Below are positions 60,306 to 64,000 of a DNA stretch of 64,000 bases, in pieces (positions within the stretch are counted from its first letter, which is position 1; each line of letters begins with the position of its first letter). The translations under genes were made by a program, and so were the position numbers. The DNA lies in the NCBI GenBank assembly GCA_964523675.1, contig CAZFZT010000006.1:1-64000 (forward strand), written 5' to 3'. Origin of the DNA: CAZFZT01 sp964523675 (GTDB taxonomy: Bacteria > Planctomycetota > Phycisphaerae > Phycisphaerales > SM1A02). The notes below the pieces were generated by a model. That model ran no database searches and had not been told where the DNA came from. It was given only the letters and a program-made list of their open reading frames with translations.

Positions 60306-61782
60306 GCCATTTACCGCGATCGTCGTGGGTGATTTCATGCTCGATTCGCTCATCTACGGCGCAGCTGAGCGTTTGTCTCCTGATGCGCCGGTTCCAGTGC
60401 TTCAGGCGACCAAGCACGAAGATCGGCCGGGCGGCGCAGCGAATGTCGCCTTGTGCTTGCGAGCGCTCAAGGCGGACGTGTCATGCTTCGGTGTGGTGGG
60501 CGACGATCGCGAGGGCAGAATACTTCGCGATGAACTCGCGCGCGGCGGATGTCACGTGGATGGACTTGTGACCGCTGGCGATCGGCCAACCACGATCAAG
60601 CGCTCTCTCATTGGGCTCGCGCAACACCGCCATCCGCAGAAGATGTTTCGCGTCGATCTTGAATCACCCGAGCCGCTCGACGATGCGCAGACAAACGAGC
60701 TGTTCGCGCGTATCGAACAGGCGCTGCCCGCAACCGATGTCGTCTGCCTTGAGGATTACAACAAGGGCGTCTGCTCTGTGGCACTCTGCCAGCGTCTCAT
60801 CGAAATGTGCCGGCACGCGAACAAGCCGCTACTGGTCGATCCAGCTGCGATCGACAGTTACGCCAAGTACCGGGGCGCAACCGTCATTACCCCAAACCGC
60901 TCCGAAGCGGAGCGCGCAACCGGGCTCCCCACGCCGCTCGACGCCTCACAAGTTCACAACGCCGGGTTGGCGACGAAGTTGCTCACTGATCTTGACCTCG
61001 ACGCAGTCGTGCTGACGCTCGACAAGCATGGCGCGCTGCTCGAGACACGCGGCGGCGATCCGATCCTGATCCCGACGGTGGCCCGAAGTGTGTATGACGT
61101 GACCGGAGCCGGCGACATGGTGCTGGCATCGCTCGCCGGAGCAATTGCCAACGGCTTCACCTGGCGCGAAGCCGTCCAATTCGCCAATGCCGCTGCCGGC
61201 CTTGAGGTGGAAGTCTTCGGCGTGCAGCCAATTGCGCTCGCGGCAGTGCGCCAGGAGATTCTGCACCAACAACTCTCTTTGGGCGGCAAGGTTCGTGATC
61301 TCGATTCACTGCTCATTGAAACGGCCGCACACCGCGAGGCCGGACGAACCATCATCTTCACCAACGGCTGCTTCGATGTGATCCACGCCGGCCACGTGGC
61401 CTATCTGCGCGAGGCCAAGAATCTTCATGAGAATGCTGTCCTGATTGTTGCGGTGAATGACGACGACGGTGTGCGACGTCTCAAGGGCAGCGGCCGGCCG
61501 ATCTACAGTGAAGCCGAGCGGCTCGAAATCCTCTCGGAGTTGCAATGCGTGGATTATCTTGTCCCCTTTGGCGAGCCAACTGTACACGAGCTCCTGCGAG
61601 CCGTGCGACCGGAGATGTACGTCAAGGGCGGCGACTACGCGCCCGAAGAGATCAATGAGTTCGACCTCGTGCGCGAGCTCGGCATCGACCTGCGCATTCT
61701 GGCAAACCGTCCTGGCCTGGCCAGCACCACAGTGATCGAAAAAATGCGCCATGCGGAGTCGGTCGCTGAACGCACCACGTAG
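60274..61782 (+). CDS. hldE: Bifunctional heptose kinase/adenylyltransferase HldE
   Basis: Makes ADP-heptose for the LPS core, 502 residues. The N-terminal ribokinase-like domain (about 1-320) phosphorylates heptose 7-phosphate; it has VVGDFMLDSLIYG, RPGGAANVA and the catalytic DVTGAGDMVLASLA. The C-terminal nucleotidyltransferase domain (about 345-480) has the TNGCFDVIHAGHVAYL motif (HxGH) and SxLQCVDYLVPF. Both domains are full length. It follows lpxK and the GT9-Maf fusion, so the operon can make heptose, attach it and finish lipid A. Confidence 0.94.
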   Translation: MSLLTRLNSYKPFTAIVVGDFMLDSLIYGAAERLSPDAPVPVLQATKHEDRPGGAANVALCLRALKADVSCFGVVGDDREGRILRDELARGGCHVDGLVTAGDRPTTIKRSLIGLAQHRHPQKMFRVDLESPEPLDDAQTNELFARIEQALPATDVVCLEDYNKGVCSVALCQRLIEMCRHANKPLLVDPAAIDSYAKYRGATVITPNRSEAERATGLPTPLDASQVHNAGLATKLLTDLDLDAVVLTLDKHGALLETRGGDPILIPTVARSVYDVTGAGDMVLASLAGAIANGFTWREAVQFANAAAGLEVEVFGVQPIALAAVRQEILHQQLSLGGKVRDLDSLLIETAAHREAGRTIIFTNGCFDVIHAGHVAYLREAKNLHENAVLIVAVNDDDGVRRLKGSGRPIYSEAERLEILSELQCVDYLVPFGEPTVHELLRAVRPEMYVKGGDYAPEEINEFDLVRELGIDLRILANRPGLASTTVIEKMRHAESVAERTT

Positions 61783-61792
61783 CAAGGAGTTC

Positions 61793-61812
61793 ACCGCCGC
61801 CGAACACGCGGT
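61793..61812. terminator. Weak hairpin between hldE and the epimerase
   Basis: ACCGC pairs with GCGGT across a 10-base loop and is followed by TTT in the plus direction. It lies in the 30-bp gap between the two convergent stops. Short stem, so only tentative. Confidence 0.3.
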
Positions 61813-62817
61813 TTAACCCCTTTGCATCCTTCGCATCGCCTCCCACTGCTTGCGCAGTCCTTCGATAAATGGCGTGCGCGGGCGATAGCCGAGTTCCGCT
61901 CCAGAGCGCGTCAGATCCGCCCATGTTCGCTCTACATCGCCCGGCTGCATGGGGAGTCGGCGGATGTTCGCTTTGCAACCGGCAACCTCTTCGATGTACC
62001 CGATCATGTCGCGTAATGCGATCGGATCGCTGCCGCCAAGGTTGTAGATGCGGAAGAAGGGGGCTGCTTCTTGTTGATGGACGATCCGGTCGTAGGCGGC
62101 GAGGATGCCTTCGATGATGTCGTCGATATAGGTGTAATCGCGCGACGTCGTTCCATCACCGAACATCGGTATCTCGTCCTCCTGAGCGATCTTGCGCATG
62201 AATGAAGCAATCGCCAAGTCCGGCCGTTGACCCGGGCCGTAAACGGTGAAGAAGCGGAGCGCGGCTATTCGCATGTGGAACAAGTGAGCATGCGTGTGGC
62301 AGATCAACTCGCCGGCCGCTTTCGTCGCTGCGTAGGGACTGATCGGCTCATGCACCGGGTCCGTTTCGGCGAAAGGCGCCTTCTTGTTGTTGCCGTACAC
62401 GCTGGAGGAGGATGCAAAGATGAAATCTCTGCATTCGACCTGACGCGCCGCCTCCAGCAGGTTCATCGTACCGTCAAGATTCACCGAGACGTACCGGGCC
62501 GGCTCTGCGATCGAAGGCCGTACCCCCGCAAGCGCAGCAAGGTGAAAGACGGCCTTCGGCCGATGCTGCTCGAACAGGTCGCGCATCGCGGCGCGCTCTC
62601 GAATGTCTGCTTCAACAATCTGAAAGCGGGTTGCGTCCTTCGCATCGGCAGGTGCCTGAAGGTCAGCAATGTTCGCCAGTTTGCGTTCGCGAGGATAGAA
62701 GTGGTCGAAATTGTCAACGCCGACGACTCGCGCATCACCATGGCGCGCAAGCAAGGCGCGACAAAGGTGCGATCCTATAAACCCAGCCGCACCGGTGATG
62801 AGAAAGGTCTCAACCAT
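61813..62817 (-). CDS. NAD-dependent nucleotide-sugar epimerase (UDP-glucuronate 4-epimerase-like)
   Basis: An extended short-chain dehydrogenase of 334 residues. The Rossmann loop is TGAAGFIGSHLCRALL, the Ser-Tyr-Lys triad is SSSSVYG and SPYAATKAAGE, followed by LRFFTVYGPGQRPD and the substrate loop. The sequence NNKKAPFAETDPVHEPISPY is close to UDP-glucuronate (CapI-type) epimerases; a UDP-galactose epimerase is less likely. It supplies a sugar for surface polysaccharide. Single minus-strand gene facing hldE. Confidence 0.9.
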   Translation of the reverse strand: MVETFLITGAAGFIGSHLCRALLARHGDARVVGVDNFDHFYPRERKLANIADLQAPADAKDATRFQIVEADIRERAAMRDLFEQHRPKAVFHLAALAGVRPSIAEPARYVSVNLDGTMNLLEAARQVECRDFIFASSSSVYGNNKKAPFAETDPVHEPISPYAATKAAGELICHTHAHLFHMRIAALRFFTVYGPGQRPDLAIASFMRKIAQEDEIPMFGDGTTSRDYTYIDDIIEGILAAYDRIVHQQEAAPFFRIYNLGGSDPIALRDMIGYIEEVAGCKANIRRLPMQPGDVERTWADLTRSGAELGYRPRTPFIEGLRKQWEAMRRMQRG

Positions 62818-62855
62818 AGACGCGGTGAGTGTACGCCCCGAGTTGCGATCTCGGT

Positions 62856-63674
62856 CTAGTGCATGCCCGCTGTCTGCGGCATGAAGATCTCTTGCAAATC
62901 AACCCAGATGTCTTTGTAACGCTGCATCGCATTGACAGAGACATCCGCCTCAAGTTCCGGCAGGAGTTCGATGATTGCAACAAGATCACTGCGCCAGCGC
63001 ACAGACATGTCGCCATAGGTGACGTTCATGCCGAATCTGTGGTTCATATCTGAGGTGGTGCGCAGGCCGTCACTCAGCAGGACGAGCGATGCTTCTCTGT
63101 GGAAGAATCGCGGCTCACGCGTCTCATCCCACTTGCGATCGCCGGTGTAGTGCATGTTGGTATAAATCACCTCGCCGCCCGGGCTCTCCCATGCATCGGC
63201 GTATCGCGTTAGGGGATGAGCGCCTTGATGGCTAGGGCAATACAGGCACTGGTACGCGCCGCAATATTCCTTCTGAACAAGGATTCCCAGGCCGTCCCAA
63301 CCCTGGGGCGCCTGCGGCGTATAGGCAGCCATAAGTTCCTGCGGCTTCCAGTTGTCATCATCAAGGTGAACCGTCCCTGGCATGTTCGCGTTGTGATCAG
63401 CCGCAAACATTCCGATCGAGATTCCGGTCTGCCGCTGGTTTGAAGCGCAAACAACCGTCTGGACGCTCTCACGGAGTTTCTTGAGCGCGGGAAGCAGCAT
63501 CGAGGTCAGAATCATTGCCACCGCAATGACGATCATCAGCTCAAGCAAGCTGAAGCCGCGCCGTACGCGCTGAGGGCACGCTTCATGTGGCCATGTTGTT
63601 GAGCGACTTTTCACGGGTGTTCCCACCACATGCGTGTGCAACGTTCGGCTGAGACGGCTACTGATGAGAAGCAC
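62856..63674 (-). CDS. Prepilin-type N-terminal cleavage/methylation domain protein
   Basis: A 272-residue pseudopilin-like protein. The prepilin peptidase site is in RRGFSLLELMIVIAV, followed by a long hydrophobic helix ending in LPALKKLRE. The globular domain is Cys-containing (CGAYQCLYCPSHQ, a CxxC-like cluster) and ends with a passage on WRSDLVAIIELLPELEAD. Such proteins are very numerous in planctomycetes. The start is uncertain: the GTG at 63674 gives a 40-residue leader, whereas a GTG at 63614 gives a more usual one of 20. Located 38 bp upstream of the epimerase start, so the two may be co-transcribed. Confidence 0.85.
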   Translation of the reverse strand: MLLISSRLSRTLHTHVVGTPVKSRSTTWPHEACPQRVRRGFSLLELMIVIAVAMILTSMLLPALKKLRESVQTVVCASNQRQTGISIGMFAADHNANMPGTVHLDDDNWKPQELMAAYTPQAPQGWDGLGILVQKEYCGAYQCLYCPSHQGAHPLTRYADAWESPGGEVIYTNMHYTGDRKWDETREPRFFHREASLVLLSDGLRTTSDMNHRFGMNVTYGDMSVRWRSDLVAIIELLPELEADVSVNAMQRYKDIWVDLQEIFMPQTAGMH

Positions 63675-63863
63675 TTGATCTCAGAATCGACTGCTCGACA
63701 TCGAGCTTGAGAAGCCGGTGAATACCGGTCCCACGACCCTCAAGTCTACACCGGATTCAGGTGAATTGCACACAAAATCTTTTGGATTCATGGAACCGCG
63801 GGTTAGACTTCGGCATGGAGGTTCTTCCAAGCGGACACGAGCGTTAAAATCCGGGACTTCGCA

Positions 63864-64000
63864 CTATTCCGGCGGCCGATCCGGACATATCGTCACCCAA
63901 CGATCTTCCTGGGTCAGCACAAGTCGCCAATCCGTGAACCCCTCGCCCAGGTCATTGCCGCACGCCCGAAGCATTTTTGCGGCTCCTAGCAACCGCAAAC
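63864..64000 (-). CDS. C-terminus of an unknown protein, cut by the window edge
   Basis: The minus strand has an open frame from the right edge to a TAG at 63864, giving 44 residues (LRLLGAAKMLRACGNDLGEG near its start; ending ICPDRPPE). No family can be told from this piece. The stretch 63675-63863 between it and the prepilin-like gene shows no other gene and must hold the latter's promoter. Confidence 0.5.
   Translation of the reverse strand, partial: LRLLGAAKMLRACGNDLGEGFTDWRLVLTQEDRWVTICPDRPPE

Overview
The window reads as a piece of a chromosome from a GC-rich planctomycete, most likely class Phycisphaerae. The best clue is a C-terminal module with the signature GVPDLLxLLAxWG, built as a pair of dockerin-like calcium loops. 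It ends three giant secreted proteins and one broken gene (22.7 kb and 31.4-41.5 kb). Supporting clues are an outer-membrane and lipid A/heptose gene set, a planctomycete-style Ser/Thr kinase, a prepilin-type protein with the FSLLELM leader, and flagellar genes. There is one tRNA gene, no rRNA, no CRISPR array and no insertion sequence. A run of 10 N at 40113-40122 marks a scaffold join.

Layout. 1-5.8 kb: a phosphofructokinase cut by the left edge, divergent from lysS, a transglutaminase-like exported protein and an OprP-type porin. 5.9-10.4 kb: haem A/haem O synthesis (ctaA and ctaB, divergent) with a UPF0316 membrane protein and a DUF3179 protein. 10.4-20.9 kb: a phosphate island in which pstSCAB-phoU faces phoBR, and on the other side lie a second porin, a Na+/Pi cotransporter and a second PhoU-like protein. 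A three-unit 11-nt direct repeat resembling a PHO box sits in the divergent region between the porin and pstS. 21-31.4 kb: mixed metabolism (aspartoacylase-like enzyme, hpt, tRNA-Glu, Xaa-Pro aminopeptidase, GT4 glycosyltransferase with a glycogen-debranching-like enzyme, a DUF721/DciA protein, M3 peptidase).

31.4-41.5 kb: three consecutive minus-strand genes for very large exported proteins made of propeller-like, FG-GAP/VCBS, ASPIC/UnbV and CHRD parts, all with the dockerin-like tail. 41.7-44.7 kb: a soluble histidine kinase divergent from parB, with two parS sites between them, then an AT-hook/HTH DNA-binding protein. 44.9-49 kb: a small unknown gene, a very large fliD, and fliS. 49-56.8 kb: gmd, prfA, an unknown alpha-helical protein, then ispE, a PTS IIA protein, hpf, a DUF502 membrane protein and a Ser/Thr kinase on the minus strand. 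56.9-61.8 kb: an overlapping plus-strand operon of a GT9 glycosyltransferase-Maf fusion, a small membrane protein, lpxK and hldE, coherent with making lipid A and heptose-containing core. 61.8-64 kb: a nucleotide-sugar epimerase, a prepilin-like protein and the C-terminus of an unknown gene cut by the right edge.

No single new defence or mobile system was found. The features most worth a second look are the GT9-Maf fusion, the 60-bp in-frame duplication of a membrane helix in ctaA beside a perfect CRP-type palindrome, the candidate PHO box, the parS pair without parA, several short tandem repeat arrays of 7-9 bp units, and the giant secreted proteins with nearly identical tails.
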